This document shows, piece after piece, positions 1-8,474 of a DNA stretch of 56,085 nt. Every line of letters starts with the position of its first letter. Position 1 is the first letter of the stretch. The notes under the pieces are model-generated. The model was not told the DNA's origin and did no database searches. It was given only the letters and a program-made list of their open reading frames with translations. The position numbers and the translations under genes were made by a program. Origin of the DNA: Bacteroidota bacterium (lineage in GTDB: Bacteria; Bacteroidota; Bacteroidia; Chitinophagales; LD1); the NCBI GenBank assembly GCA_026391075.1, contig JAPLES010000082.1, positions 1 through 56,085 of the forward strand. Reading direction: 5' to 3'.

Positions 1-34
1 AAAGATTTCATTTCCGGTTTTACCTTCAGCAGAA

Positions 35-66
35 AGCGGTCCTTAAATGGGTCGCTTTTTTGTTTT
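35..66 (+). terminator. Rho-independent terminator
   Basis: An 8-bp stem (35-42 with 49-56, including two G:U pairs) closes a six-base loop and is followed by a T-run. It reads as the terminator of a plus-strand gene that lies before the window, facing the 3' end of the pseudouridine synthase gene. Confidence 0.6.
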
Positions 67-102
67 TTAGTAAACGATGAAGAGGTGAAATTGAAGTAGA
101 AG

Positions 103-1164
103 TTATTCCTCTACATTGGGGCTAATCCAATACTTCTTCCATTTGTCAACTACCGCTTTAAAATCGGGAGGAAGAGGCGATTCAAAAAACATTTCTTTTC
201 CGGTTACCGGATGAACAAAGCCAAGTGTAGCTGCATGTAATGCTTGACGAGGTAAAAGCTCAAAACAGTTTTCAATAAACTGTTTGTATTTTGAATACAC
301 TGTGCCTTTCAAAATTCGATTGCCACCGTAGCGTGCATCGTTAAATAAAGTGTGCCCTATGTATTTCATGTGTACACGAATTTGGTGCGTGCGACCCGTT
401 TCTAATTTGCATTCTACCAAGGTTACATAATTCAATCGTTCCACCACCGTATAATGTGTAATAGCATGTTTACCGAAATCGCCATCCGGAAAAACTTCAA
501 ACTGCATGCGCTCCCGCGAATGACGACCGATGTGACCTTCTACAGTTCCTTCATCATTTTCCATACTTCCCCAAACCAAAGCGAGATATTTTCTCTTCGT
601 AGTTCGTTGAAAAAACTGTTTGGCTAAATGCGAAAGTGCATGGTCGGTCTTTCCTAATACAATTAAACCACTCGTTCCTTTATCTAAACGATGCACCAAG
701 CCGGGGCGAAATTCTTCTTTTGATTTTGGCAGATTATTGAAATGCCAAAGCACTGCGTTAATCAGTGTTCCTCTATAATTGCCCAAGCCGGGATGCACCA
801 CCATTTCGGGTGCTTTATTGATGACGATTACATCATCATCTTCATACACAATGTCGAGCGGAATATTTTCAGCTACTAAATCGTAATTCTGTTCGTGCTT
901 AGGAAGTAAAAGAACAACTTCATCGAGCGGACGAATTTTATAATTCGATTTAACTGGCTTGCCGTTTACAGAAATATTACCAGCACCGGCTGCTGTTTGG
1001 ATTTTTGTGCGGCTTACGTTATTACCCAAATGCGCCTGAATAAATTTATCAATACGAATGGCGCTTTGTCCCTTGTCAACAGTAAACTTTACTTCTTCCA
1101 CTAATTCATCGCTGCCTTCGGTAGCAAGAATTAAATCATCGTCTTCTTCCATTTGTTTTTCCAT
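103..1164 (-). CDS. RluD-like ribosomal large-subunit pseudouridine synthase
   Basis: Converts specific uridines of 23S rRNA to pseudouridine (RluA/RluC/RluD family, cytoplasmic). An N-terminal S4 RNA-binding domain (roughly residues 25-90 of 353) is followed by the catalytic domain. The hallmark HRLDKGTSGL, with the catalytic Asp, is present, as is the conserved GRTHQIRVH segment. The first in-frame ATG is at 1191, but translation from 1164 (MEKQMEEDDD) gives a usual acidic N-terminus and drops nine atypical residues, so 1164 is preferred. The exact target uridine (RluD-type or another) cannot be told from this sequence. It is followed upstream, on the same strand, by the sugar isomerase gene, with an AT-rich repeat stretch between them. 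Confidence 0.93.
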   Translation of the reverse strand: MEKQMEEDDDLILATEGSDELVEEVKFTVDKGQSAIRIDKFIQAHLGNNVSRTKIQTAAGAGNISVNGKPVKSNYKIRPLDEVVLLLPKHEQNYDLVAENIPLDIVYEDDDVIVINKAPEMVVHPGLGNYRGTLINAVLWHFNNLPKSKEEFRPGLVHRLDKGTSGLIVLGKTDHALSHLAKQFFQRTTKRKYLALVWGSMENDEGTVEGHIGRHSRERMQFEVFPDGDFGKHAITHYTVVERLNYVTLVECKLETGRTHQIRVHMKYIGHTLFNDARYGGNRILKGTVYSKYKQFIENCFELLPRQALHAATLGFVHPVTGKEMFFESPLPPDFKAVVDKWKKYWISPNVEE

Positions 1165-1203
1165 AATTACGGTGATAGGTAACGAGTGCACGAACTGCGT
1201 TGC

Positions 1204-1236
1204 TATTTACTACTAACTATTTACTATTCTCTATTT
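1204..1236. repeat. ACTATTTACTA-type intergenic simple repeat
   Basis: A degenerate tandem of CTATTTACTA-like words fills the gap between two minus-strand genes and runs into the stop codon of the sugar isomerase. It is one of several low-complexity word families scattered in this window, mostly at gene ends. Confidence 0.5.
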
Positions 1237-2220
1237 GATGGAACTCATGTGCCCTTTCAACTTGTTAAGCACATCAATTTCGGTGGGGTCGTAACCTTGC
1301 AGTACACCCAAGTGGTAAGAAAGCCAATCACCAAAATGAATAAAGTAGAAATGCTTTTCGAAACTGGTGGAACCTTTAGCATGAATGTCGAAAACATTCT
1401 TTGAAATAGCTTCAATCACATCTTTCTTGAAAAGAATACGGTGTGTGTTTCGCTCATATTCATCATCGGCTCTAAACACGAGAACCGCAAGCGCATCATT
1501 TTCTTCGCGCCAACCCACTAACTCATTATGATTCATTTCAGGAATTACATTATACCAACAATGCAGTTTTGAATTTTCATTGATTTGCTGTTTGAGTCGA
1601 AGCAAGGTACTTTCGTATTTATCTTCGGCATACAGTACAATAATTTTTCGTGCAAGCTTTGCTGACAAAAATTCTGTGTCTTCCATTATTTTCTGTTGCT
1701 CCGCCTTCAACAATTCCACAACGTTAAGTACCGATGCTTTAAATGAATTGTTGATTAAACCGAAATGATTAGCAATAAAAAAAAGTTGGAGCGTAGAATA
1801 ACCCAGGCAAGTGCGAGGAGGAAAACCCGAAGGGATTTTAATGAGGTCAAGATTATTTTTCAGCGCCACTTCTTCTAGTTTGCCACCCGAAGTAACACAT
1901 ATTGGTCGCAACCCTTTTTTCAACGCCTGCTGTGCACAAGAAATAGTTTCTTCGGTATTACCTGAGTAAGAAGAAAGAATAAGCAAGGTTGAAGAATCAA
2001 CAAAACCAGGAAGGAAATAACTTTTGTTCACCACCACGGGCACTTTCAATTCTTCGCGAAAAAGTTCGGCCAATATATTTCCGCCAAAGCCCGAAGCACC
2101 TAAACCTGCTACCACCACATTCTTAATTGGCGTATCGAATTGCGTTTTGAAACTAGCCTGCTCTCCTATTTCGAGGGCTTTAATTAATTGTTCAGGAAAA
2201 TTTTTAATCAGTTCATACAT
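1231..2220 (-). CDS. Bifunctional phosphoglucose/phosphomannose isomerase (SIS domain)
   Basis: Interconverts glucose-6-phosphate or mannose-6-phosphate with fructose-6-phosphate. The 329 residues match the small PGI/PMI family. The first SIS domain has GLGASGFGGN near residue 40 and the phospho-sugar loop SSYSGNTEET near residue 83. The C-terminal half carries the EMNHNELVGW segment typical of the bacterial PGI_C domain, whose Glu and His are catalytic in this family. Length is normal. The C-terminus ends inside an AT-rich repeat, so its last residues may be variable. It is an isolated minus-strand gene with its own likely promoter just upstream. Family assignment is firm; which of the two activities dominates is inferred only. 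Confidence 0.88.
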   Translation of the reverse strand: MYELIKNFPEQLIKALEIGEQASFKTQFDTPIKNVVVAGLGASGFGGNILAELFREELKVPVVVNKSYFLPGFVDSSTLLILSSYSGNTEETISCAQQALKKGLRPICVTSGGKLEEVALKNNLDLIKIPSGFPPRTCLGYSTLQLFFIANHFGLINNSFKASVLNVVELLKAEQQKIMEDTEFLSAKLARKIIVLYAEDKYESTLLRLKQQINENSKLHCWYNVIPEMNHNELVGWREENDALAVLVFRADDEYERNTHRILFKKDVIEAISKNVFDIHAKGSTSFEKHFYFIHFGDWLSYHLGVLQGYDPTEIDVLNKLKGHMSSIK

Positions 2221-2228
2221 AAGGGCGG

Positions 2229-2236
2229 CAAATATA
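2229..2236 (-). promoter_or_regulatory. Bacteroidota -7 element TATATTTG
   Basis: On the minus strand TATATTTG matches the TAnnTTTG consensus exactly, and is followed by CCGCCC and then the isomerase ATG eight bases later. No clear TTTG -33 box is visible. The spacing implies a very short leader. Confidence 0.45.
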
Positions 2237-2285
2237 GAAGACCTTCAGAATTAAGATTGAAGAATTAAAAATTAAGAATGAAAAC

Positions 2286-3587
2286 TTACTCCACATGCAA
2301 AACCAATCCTTTGAGGTAAAGCCCTTCGGGATTGAAAATGCTAACAGGATGGTCGGCCGGTTGTGTTAGATGATGGAGCACACGAATGTTTCTGCCTGAC
2401 TCAATAGCTGCAGAAGTAACTGCACCAATAAACATTTCTTGATTTACCACTTGCGAACAAGAAAACGTAAAAACAATTCCACCTGGTTTTATTTTCTTAA
2501 AAGCCGCAGCATTTAGTCGCGTGTAAGCTTGTATAGCATGGTGGCGAGCCGATTGAGCCTTGGCAAACGCTGGCGGGTCAAGCACAATTAAGTCGTACTG
2601 ATTATTCGAAGCTTTTATAAAATCAAATACATCTGCAGTAAATGCTTCGTGGCTACCACTGGTATTATTTAGTGTTATGTTTTGGTTTGTCCAGTCAATG
2701 GCTTTTATGCTACTGTCAACCGAGTGGACGAGCGTGGCTCCAGCTTTTAAAGCGTACACAGAAAATCCTCCGGAGTAACAAAAAGTATTAAGCACTGTTT
2801 TGCCATTTGCATAACGTGCTAACAGGTTTCTGTTATCGCGTTGATCAATGAAGAATCCAGTTTTTTGTCCGAGTACCCAATCAACACCAAAACGATGACT
2901 GTTTTCTAAAACTATCTTTTCTGATTCGCTACCAAATAAATATCCATCAGTCGATTTCTGAATTTTGAATTCTGAATTCTGAATTTCTTCTTCGGTCTTC
3001 TGACCTTCCTTTCCGGTAGGCAGGCTTCGGTCTTCTAATTTTTCACGTTCAGCATCAAATTTATGATTTAGTGTGGTAGCACTTTTATCATACACGGCTA
3101 ACAATCGTTCTTTATATCCTTCTTTTAAAACCTGAACAAAATTTTCCTTTTCGGCATTCATTCCTTTGCTATGGCATTGGATAACCGCTGTGCCGTTATA
3201 CCAATCTACAATCAAGCCCGGCATACCATCACCTTCGGCATTTATTAAGCGATAAGCGTTTGTAGTTTTGCTTTCTGTTAATCCTAAACTTCTTCGCAAA
3301 GTAAAAGCGGTTTTAAATTTTTCGCGCCATAAATCTTCCAAGGAATTTACTTTTTTAAAACTGAAAATGCGAGCGCTCACACTACCAGTACCAAAATGCC
3401 CTATGCCAAGAAATTCACCGTCTTCAGAAAGTATTTCCACTATGTCACCTTGATCAGGATTGCCGTTTTTGCTTTTCACCGCCCCCGAAAATATCCAAGG
3501 ATGAAAACGTTTTACCGCATGGGTTTTTCCGCGATGGAGAATAAGGGCAGGATATTTTTGTTGATGTGCACCGGGAGTTTCGTTCAT
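2286..3587 (-). CDS. Class I rRNA large-subunit methyltransferase, RlmI-like
   Basis: SAM-dependent RNA cytosine-C5 methyltransferase of the RlmI (YccW) type, acting on 23S rRNA in that family. An N-terminal PUA-like domain (about residues 12-85 of 433) precedes a Rossmann methyltransferase with TVLNTFCYSGGFS (SAM loop) and VLDPPAFAK (motif IV). An open frame extends to 3767, but the added 60 residues are atypical and occupy the divergent promoter region; 3587 (MNETPGAHQQ) is chosen. The protein is longer than the roughly 400-residue norm. The excess is a repeat-derived linker at about residues 184-211, between the N-terminal part and the methyltransferase core, encoded by GAATTCTGAATT-type repeats and a CCGGTAGGCAGG element. 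Confidence 0.9.
   Translation of the reverse strand: MNETPGAHQQKYPALILHRGKTHAVKRFHPWIFSGAVKSKNGNPDQGDIVEILSEDGEFLGIGHFGTGSVSARIFSFKKVNSLEDLWREKFKTAFTLRRSLGLTESKTTNAYRLINAEGDGMPGLIVDWYNGTAVIQCHSKGMNAEKENFVQVLKEGYKERLLAVYDKSATTLNHKFDAEREKLEDRSLPTGKEGQKTEEEIQNSEFKIQKSTDGYLFGSESEKIVLENSHRFGVDWVLGQKTGFFIDQRDNRNLLARYANGKTVLNTFCYSGGFSVYALKAGATLVHSVDSSIKAIDWTNQNITLNNTSGSHEAFTADVFDFIKASNNQYDLIVLDPPAFAKAQSARHHAIQAYTRLNAAAFKKIKPGGIVFTFSCSQVVNQEMFIGAVTSAAIESGRNIRVLHHLTQPADHPVSIFNPEGLYLKGLVLHVE
2956..3036. repeat. In-frame composite repeat inside the RlmI-like gene
   Basis: 2956-2985 is a tandem of TTCTGAATT words. 2990-3001 and 3025-3036 are identical 12-mers (CTTCGGTCTTCT) flanking a 23-bp segment that ends in CCGGTAGGCAGG. 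The reading frame stays open through all of it and encodes a polar linker rich in E, K and Q. Confidence 0.75.
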
Positions 3588-3765
3588 GTTCGTATGGTTG
3601 CGTTTTTTAAGAGCGCGATAAAAATATTGAAATGCTCCATACTGCAAATTGTGTTTTGCAAATGCATACAAAAAAACTGAACGTTCATAAACGGGTTGAA
3701 AACTTATATCCAAAAATGCCTTGCCGAAATTCAGTAGGCTTACTTTTATGCATAAATAATAACCC

Positions 3766-4116
3766 ATGAACTATATTCAACGCATATCAGACTGTATGGA
3801 AAAGGAAGCAGAAAATGTTGCTTTCCTCTCTTACTTTACAACTGCTAAACTGGAGCAGAAACTTTTATTGGTGCGTAATCAAATTGAAATAGCCACTCGT
3901 CATGAACAACGCGATGCGCTTTCGCTTTTACAACTTTGGGGGAAACAAATTACTGATGCGCAAGAATTAAAAAAGTTGTTGAAGCCAGAGGAGAATCCTT
4001 TACTCGATATGAATATGGAATTGCCAGAAATAATGGCCTTTGAATTACTTCAAAACAGACAGGAGCTATTGAAAAACAAACTGCTCAAAGAGGAAATGGT
4101 AAAAGAGAAATTTTAA
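3766..4116 (+). CDS. Hypothetical helical cytoplasmic protein
   Basis: A 116-residue protein with no signal peptide or membrane segment. It is rich in Leu, Glu, Lys and Gln and looks almost entirely alpha-helical, with likely coiled-coil segments (residues 25-70 and 85-115). I do not recognise the family. It is transcribed divergently from the RlmI-like gene across 178 bp and ends at a strong bidirectional hairpin, so it is probably monocistronic. Codon use resembles its neighbours and the start (ATG after AACCC) is the only reasonable one. No function is proposed. Confidence 0.7.
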   Translation: MNYIQRISDCMEKEAENVAFLSYFTTAKLEQKLLLVRNQIEIATRHEQRDALSLLQLWGKQITDAQELKKLLKPEENPLLDMNMELPEIMAFELLQNRQELLKNKLLKEEMVKEKF

Positions 4117-4149
4117 GATTTTTGAAATGCTTTTTATGGTATACAAAAA

Positions 4150-4181
4150 AGACCGCCTCAAAATTGAATTTGAGACGGTCT
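4150..4181. terminator. Bidirectional terminator
   Basis: A near-perfect 13-bp stem (4150-4162 with 4169-4181, one mismatch) carries A-rich and T-rich flanks. It lies between convergent genes ending at 4116 and 4206 and can serve both. Confidence 0.85.
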
Positions 4182-4205
4182 TTCGTTTTAGAAAAAGTGT
4201 GCTGT

Positions 4206-4742
4206 TTATTTTAAATCTGAAGCCACTGCTATGGTAATGTTTTCAACCGTTCCTCTTATTCCTAAACTAGGCGTATAATCTTCAGAAGTGCGAACTCCTT
4301 CTACCTGACATTTGAAGTCGGCCGAAATGGTCATACTTTTATGATCTGCACTCCATACAGCTTTCTTAATCGTAAGTTCTGTTGATTGCGGATTGCTGTA
4401 GAATTTTTCTTTGTTGAATTCGAAGCTTACTTTGCTACCGGCAGCCAAACCAATAACCCCATCTTTTACAGAAAACTCCACACCAATTTTTTGCGGATTG
4501 TAGTTACCACTCTTATCTTTTACATCGTTTCCGTATAAAATAACTTCGGCTGTTGAACCATCTTTAATAGATGCTTCGTACTTGTGGTCTTTGTGCGCGT
4601 CAAAAGCAAATCCATCAATGCGTGCTGCAAATGGACCTCCATTTAATGCGGGTTCAAGAGGTTTGCGAGTTTCAATTCCTTTGAACGAACTTGCCATAAT
4701 AATCACTGAGAACATGCTCAATGTAAAAAACAACTTTTTCAT
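4206..4742 (-). CDS. Secreted hypothetical protein, paralogue of the 43826-44383 product
   Basis: A 178-residue exported protein. Residues 1-20 are a signal peptide (MKKLFFTLSMFSVIIMASSF), with no lipobox. The mature part looks beta-rich. The layout is shared with the product at 43826-44383: a short acidic or basic lead, a V/FFATVDG or FAARIDG motif, a segment of the form LxIxxxxWxxDxKxxxxSADxxC, and a closing LxxxGxxxNIxI strand with a conserved Cys. Family unknown to me; a periplasmic or surface role is inferred from the signal peptide only. Both paralogues lie close to a DUF3276 gene. Confidence 0.75.
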   Translation of the reverse strand: MKKLFFTLSMFSVIIMASSFKGIETRKPLEPALNGGPFAARIDGFAFDAHKDHKYEASIKDGSTAEVILYGNDVKDKSGNYNPQKIGVEFSVKDGVIGLAAGSKVSFEFNKEKFYSNPQSTELTIKKAVWSADHKSMTISADFKCQVEGVRTSEDYTPSLGIRGTVENITIAVASDLK

Positions 4743-4951
4743 GGTATTTTAATTTAGTTACATCTTCTTACGCACAAGTTGAGTAAAAGGTTCATAGGCT
4801 CGAAAAAATCTTTCCTTCAACCCAAATGAATTATAAAACGCAACTTGTAATTATTAGGGAGCGAATTCGGAACTTTCGAATAATTATTGCGTAAGAATTA
4901 GCAAGAGCTTTCATTAAGCTTGATTATTTACCACCAAAAAAAGAATTTGAT

Positions 4952-5134
4952 ATGGCCACACAGGAAGCAAAAGATTATTATTATCAAAAAGGTCGTCAGG
5001 ATTTTATGATTGGCTTTTATGAACAACCTTTCCCAAGCCCAATGCTTATGGAACTAGATGAATTTGAAATGAATTGTAACAAATCGTATAAAAACGGTTA
5101 TGGCGATTCGCAGGACGAGCTTAAAAGAAGATAA
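4952..5134 (+). CDS. Small conserved-looking hypothetical protein (60 aa)
   Basis: A 60-residue soluble protein, rich in Tyr, Lys and Glu (YYYQKGRQDF near the start, YKNGYGDSQDELKRR at the end). It has its own terminator directly downstream and a 209-bp upstream region that could hold a promoter, which argues for a real expressed gene. The YxxGxxD pattern occurs at both ends (YYQKGRQD, YKNGYGD). Function unknown. Confidence 0.6.
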   Translation: MATQEAKDYYYQKGRQDFMIGFYEQPFPSPMLMELDEFEMNCNKSYKNGYGDSQDELKRR

Positions 5135-5146
5135 GAACACTGAATA

Positions 5147-5180
5147 AAAAAATACCGCTTTTACAGAGCGGTATTTTTTT
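5147..5180. terminator. Rho-independent terminator
   Basis: A 9-bp stem (AATACCGCT 5151-5159 with 5167-5175) is flanked by an A-run and a run of T, directly after the 60-residue gene. It can also serve the minus-strand gene ending at 5210. Confidence 0.88.
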
Positions 5181-5209
5181 TGCCTATTACTCAACACCAG
5201 CCGTAAAAA

Positions 5210-5959
5210 TTATTTAATCACGAACGTTTTCAAAATCTTTTTGGTAAAGTCAACGTATTCCTGGCGGTCTTCTTCGTACGGGAACATACGCCACTCTAAT
5301 AAATCTTCGGGGAAAGTAGTTTCGTAGTTGTAGTGGAAATAATTGATTTGCACAAATGAAGTAGTGTTAGGTATATTTCCATTCACTACCATTAGCGTAG
5401 TAAAGTTTGATTGCAGTTTCTCAATATCGTTGATGTAGTAAATCACTCCGTCTTTCCCTTGCGCGGTTTTAAATTGTTCGGTGGCAAAAACTGATACATT
5501 TACTTTCTCTGTAATTTCTTTTGGGTCAGCGGTCATGCCCGCTTCTTTATAATAAGCCAGCATGTGTTTTTTTACATCGGCTAAAATCATTTGCTTTTTC
5601 TCCTCAAAAGTTTTTTTGATAGTGTTCATGTTAATGGTTAATCCCTGCACTAATTTTTTTGAAGACAGCGGAAATGTAGAAACCAACGGATCGAAATCAG
5701 TTTTCTGTAATTTATATTCAATTATAGATTGCAAACCTTTCTCCTTCCAAAGTGGATTGATAACAATAGAGAGATTATCTTCCATCAACTTGTTGGCGTT
5801 AGTATCGGGCGCTGCTTCGGGCTGTGCAATTAGCATATCGGGAAGTTCTTTTAAAACTTCGCTAACTGTTTTCTTCGGCTTTGTCTCTTCTTTTTTTTGC
5901 GCGTGTAAAAAAGATGTGGCAAAAACAGAAATGAATAAAAAAACCGTAATTGATTTCAT
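5210..5959 (-). CDS. Secreted hypothetical protein
   Basis: A 249-residue protein with a clear signal peptide (residues 1-20, cleavage after SFLHAQ) and a Lys/Glu-rich spacer. The rest is a mixed alpha/beta globular region with no lipobox, no sorting domain and no membrane segment. It mentions no motif I can tie to an enzyme. The tail is aromatic and acidic (EWRMFPYEEDRQEYVDF). It lies downstream of the DUF3276 gene on the same strand, but a terminator (5979-6007) separates them, so it is probably transcribed alone. Confidence 0.75.
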   Translation of the reverse strand: MKSITVFLFISVFATSFLHAQKKEETKPKKTVSEVLKELPDMLIAQPEAAPDTNANKLMEDNLSIVINPLWKEKGLQSIIEYKLQKTDFDPLVSTFPLSSKKLVQGLTINMNTIKKTFEEKKQMILADVKKHMLAYYKEAGMTADPKEITEKVNVSVFATEQFKTAQGKDGVIYYINDIEKLQSNFTTLMVVNGNIPNTTSFVQINYFHYNYETTFPEDLLEWRMFPYEEDRQEYVDFTKKILKTFVIK

Positions 5960-5978
5960 AGAAATTATTTAATGCATT

Positions 5979-6007
5979 AAAAAAGCCACTGACGAATCAA
6001 TGGCTTT
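5979..6007 (-). terminator. Rho-independent terminator of the DUF3276 gene
   Basis: On the minus strand AAAGCCA (6007-6001) pairs with TGGCTTT (5988-5982) and is followed by further T residues. It sits 22 bp after the stop of the DUF3276 gene. Confidence 0.75.
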
Positions 6008-6029
6008 GGTTTTATTTTTCTGAGTCGTT

Positions 6030-6470
6030 CTAGTTCCAGTCTACCTGCTCATCATCGGTTATGTCGGGAGTGGTATTAGGAGTAATGTTTTCACTTAGTT
6101 TGTTGGCATCGGTATTAACAGGAGCAGCCGGCTTAATCGAGTGATTATTTTCCGAATGATTTGATTCAGAAGTATCGTTTGCTCTGGTTTGGCGCTCAGC
6201 ATCGTAATCGTAATCGGGCAGCAATTCGGTCTTAATATAATCAACCGTTTCGTTCAATGCTTCGAGAAACTTCTTGAAATCTTCTTTATATAAAAATATT
6301 TTGTGACTGTCGTAACCTTCGCCTTCAAACTTTTTTTTGCTTTCGGTAATCGTCAAGAAGTAATCGCCCTGTTTGGTGCTTCTTATATCAAAGAAATAAG
6401 TTCTTCTTTTTCCTGCTCTCAGTTTCTTGCTGAAAAACCCACTGTATTTTCCGTCCTTGTTATTTTCCAC
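6030..6470 (-). CDS. DUF3276 (PUR-alpha-like) nucleic-acid-binding protein
   Basis: A 146-residue protein whose first 85 residues form a PUR/DUF3276 domain: a basic start (KKLRAGKRRTYFFDIR), a beta strand DYFLTITESKK, and a helix with YKEDFKKFLEALNETVDYIK. Members of this fold (PurA, Borrelia BpuR) bind single-stranded DNA or RNA; a regulatory or RNA-binding role is inferred. The last 60 residues are low-complexity, rich in Asn, Thr and Asp, and end in an acidic tail like many Bacteroidota single-strand-binding proteins. A second member is at 43513-43836. Confidence 0.85.
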   Translation of the reverse strand: MENNKDGKYSGFFSKKLRAGKRRTYFFDIRSTKQGDYFLTITESKKKFEGEGYDSHKIFLYKEDFKKFLEALNETVDYIKTELLPDYDYDAERQTRANDTSESNHSENNHSIKPAAPVNTDANKLSENITPNTTPDITDDEQVDWN

Positions 6471-6536
6471 AGTTCTTAATTTTTTACTGATTCTAAAAAT
6501 AGCTCTTCACAAAATCTTATATGCTAAATTATATTT

Positions 6537-8348
6537 TTAATTAACAAAGATTGTACCGTTAAGTTCAGTCTTCCCTTCGCGTTGTTCATTCAGTTGCTTC
6601 TCAAAAATTTCGGCATACAAACCCTTTGCTCTCAATAGTTCTTCATGCGTTCCCTGTTCGGCAATTTTGCCATCGTCCAGCACCAGTATATTATCAAAGT
6701 GTATTAGAGAGAATATACGGTGTGTAATAATAACGGCAGTTTTACCGCGCAGCACTTCATCTAAATTCTGCTGAATCTGCTTTTCGGTGGCAGTATCCAC
6801 AGCACTCAAACAATCGTCAAGCAAAAGAACATTCGGTTGCTTTATAAGAGCGCGGGCAATAGAAATACGTTGCTTTTGTCCGCCCGAAAGGGTAACGCCT
6901 CTTTCGCCCACAATAGTTTCGTAGCCCTGCGGAAAACTTTCAATCTCATTGGCAATAACTGCATAACCCGCAAAACGTGCAGCGTGTTCTTTAACAGCAT
7001 CTTTTACTCCGAAAGAAATATTTTCGGTAATGGTTTCTGAAAACAGAAACATATCCTGCGGCACAAAACCAATTTGTTTACGCAATGCGCCCGTATTGTA
7101 TTGACTTACTTCAGTGCCGTCCATCAAAATTTTTCCGGTGGTTACGTTATACATGCGCAAAATCAAATCGGCAATAGTTGATTTGCCTGAGCCCGTTCTG
7201 CCAATGATAGCCAAACGTTCTCCTGCTCTCACTTTAAACGAAACATCTTTCAACGCTTTAATTCCCGTGTCAGGGTAAGTGAACGAAACGTGCTCAAAAG
7301 TAATTTCACCTTTAATCTCTTTTTCCATTCCGCCTTCGGTGGTAATAGAAGGTTTGTAATCGAGAAACTCATTGATTCTTCGTTGCGAAATAATAGCGCG
7401 TTGAATCATAGAAACCGTAAAACCCAAAGAACTCACGGGCCACATCAGCATATTGGTATACATTAAAAACGCGGTGATATCACCCACGGTAACTCTTCCT
7501 GCCGATACTTCTTTGCCGCCTACATAAACCACAATGATGATACTACAGCCCACTAAAAATGTAATGATGGGAAAGTAGAGCGAATCGATACGCGCCAGTT
7601 TCAATTGCAGATTGCGATACTCTTGTGTTTCCTTTTCAAAAAAGCCAAGCATTTCTTTTTCGCGCGCGTATGCCTGCACCACACGAATACCCGAAAAAGT
7701 TTCCTGCGCATTGGTAGTGAGGTCTGAAAGTTTCGGCTGAATTTTTGCACTGTATCTTCCTATCAAACCATTGATGACATAAATGGTTATAGAAAGCAGC
7801 GGCAGCGGAATTAAAACTTTAAGCGTGAGTGATGGACTAATCAACATCATAGATGCCAGCGCAAATGTGATGGTGAAAAACAAATTGACCGAATACATAA
7901 TCGCAGGTCCAATATACATGCGCACCTTGCTCACATCTTCGGTAATGCGATTCATTAAATCGCCCGTATTGTTCTTTCTGTAAAAAGCTAAATCAAGTTT
8001 TTGATAATAGTCGTAGATTTCGTTTTTCATGTCGAACTCCACTAATCGCGAAACCACGATAATGCTTTGACGCATCATAAATGTAAAACCGCCTGCCAGC
8101 ATCGCCACCACTAAATAGCGCAGAAACAACCACAAAACATCGGTGCTTATTTTGTTTCGAACCACATCACTGAATTCGCTCGCGTTGTTCACACTTTTTA
8201 AATTACGAACAATGAGGTCAACCGCATTTTTGGTAATAATAGGATTGTAAACGCTCAGCGCATTAGCGCTGATAACAAAGGCAATGCCCGCTATAAAGCG
8301 CCATTTATAACGCGCAAAATATTTATTGAGATGTATGAGTTCTTTCAC
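6537..8348 (-). CDS. ABC exporter half-transporter (MsbA-like)
   Basis: A 603-residue fused permease-ATPase. Six membrane helices fill residues 15-310 (type IV exporter fold). The nucleotide-binding domain (about 345-580) has Walker A GRTGSGKST, a Q-loop IGFVPQDMF, signature LSGGQKQR, Walker B VLLLDDC and the H-loop IITHR. Walker B ends DDC where many members have DEA/DEP, so the catalytic Glu is replaced by Asp. This is seen in some heterodimeric exporters and could reduce ATPase activity. The substrate (lipid, peptide or drug) cannot be inferred. It works as a dimer in the inner membrane. It is transcribed divergently from leucine dehydrogenase. Confidence 0.93.
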   Translation of the reverse strand: MKELIHLNKYFARYKWRFIAGIAFVISANALSVYNPIITKNAVDLIVRNLKSVNNASEFSDVVRNKISTDVLWLFLRYLVVAMLAGGFTFMMRQSIIVVSRLVEFDMKNEIYDYYQKLDLAFYRKNNTGDLMNRITEDVSKVRMYIGPAIMYSVNLFFTITFALASMMLISPSLTLKVLIPLPLLSITIYVINGLIGRYSAKIQPKLSDLTTNAQETFSGIRVVQAYAREKEMLGFFEKETQEYRNLQLKLARIDSLYFPIITFLVGCSIIIVVYVGGKEVSAGRVTVGDITAFLMYTNMLMWPVSSLGFTVSMIQRAIISQRRINEFLDYKPSITTEGGMEKEIKGEITFEHVSFTYPDTGIKALKDVSFKVRAGERLAIIGRTGSGKSTIADLILRMYNVTTGKILMDGTEVSQYNTGALRKQIGFVPQDMFLFSETITENISFGVKDAVKEHAARFAGYAVIANEIESFPQGYETIVGERGVTLSGGQKQRISIARALIKQPNVLLLDDCLSAVDTATEKQIQQNLDEVLRGKTAVIITHRIFSLIHFDNILVLDDGKIAEQGTHEELLRAKGLYAEIFEKQLNEQREGKTELNGTIFVN

Positions 8349-8474
8349 AATTTTTCTTCTGAAAATAATTTATCAACGAAAACAATTCCTGCGACTTTTC
8401 TGCGTTTGGTAAAATCAAAATCCTTGTCAACTTTGCCGCGCTTTAAAACGGGGCGAAGCTAAAAAAATCAACTT

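Noticed and set aside
3588-3767. 60-residue N-terminal extension of the RlmI-like protein
   Set aside because: It lacks family similarity and would occupy the divergent promoter region; ATG 3587 gives the expected PUA domain start.
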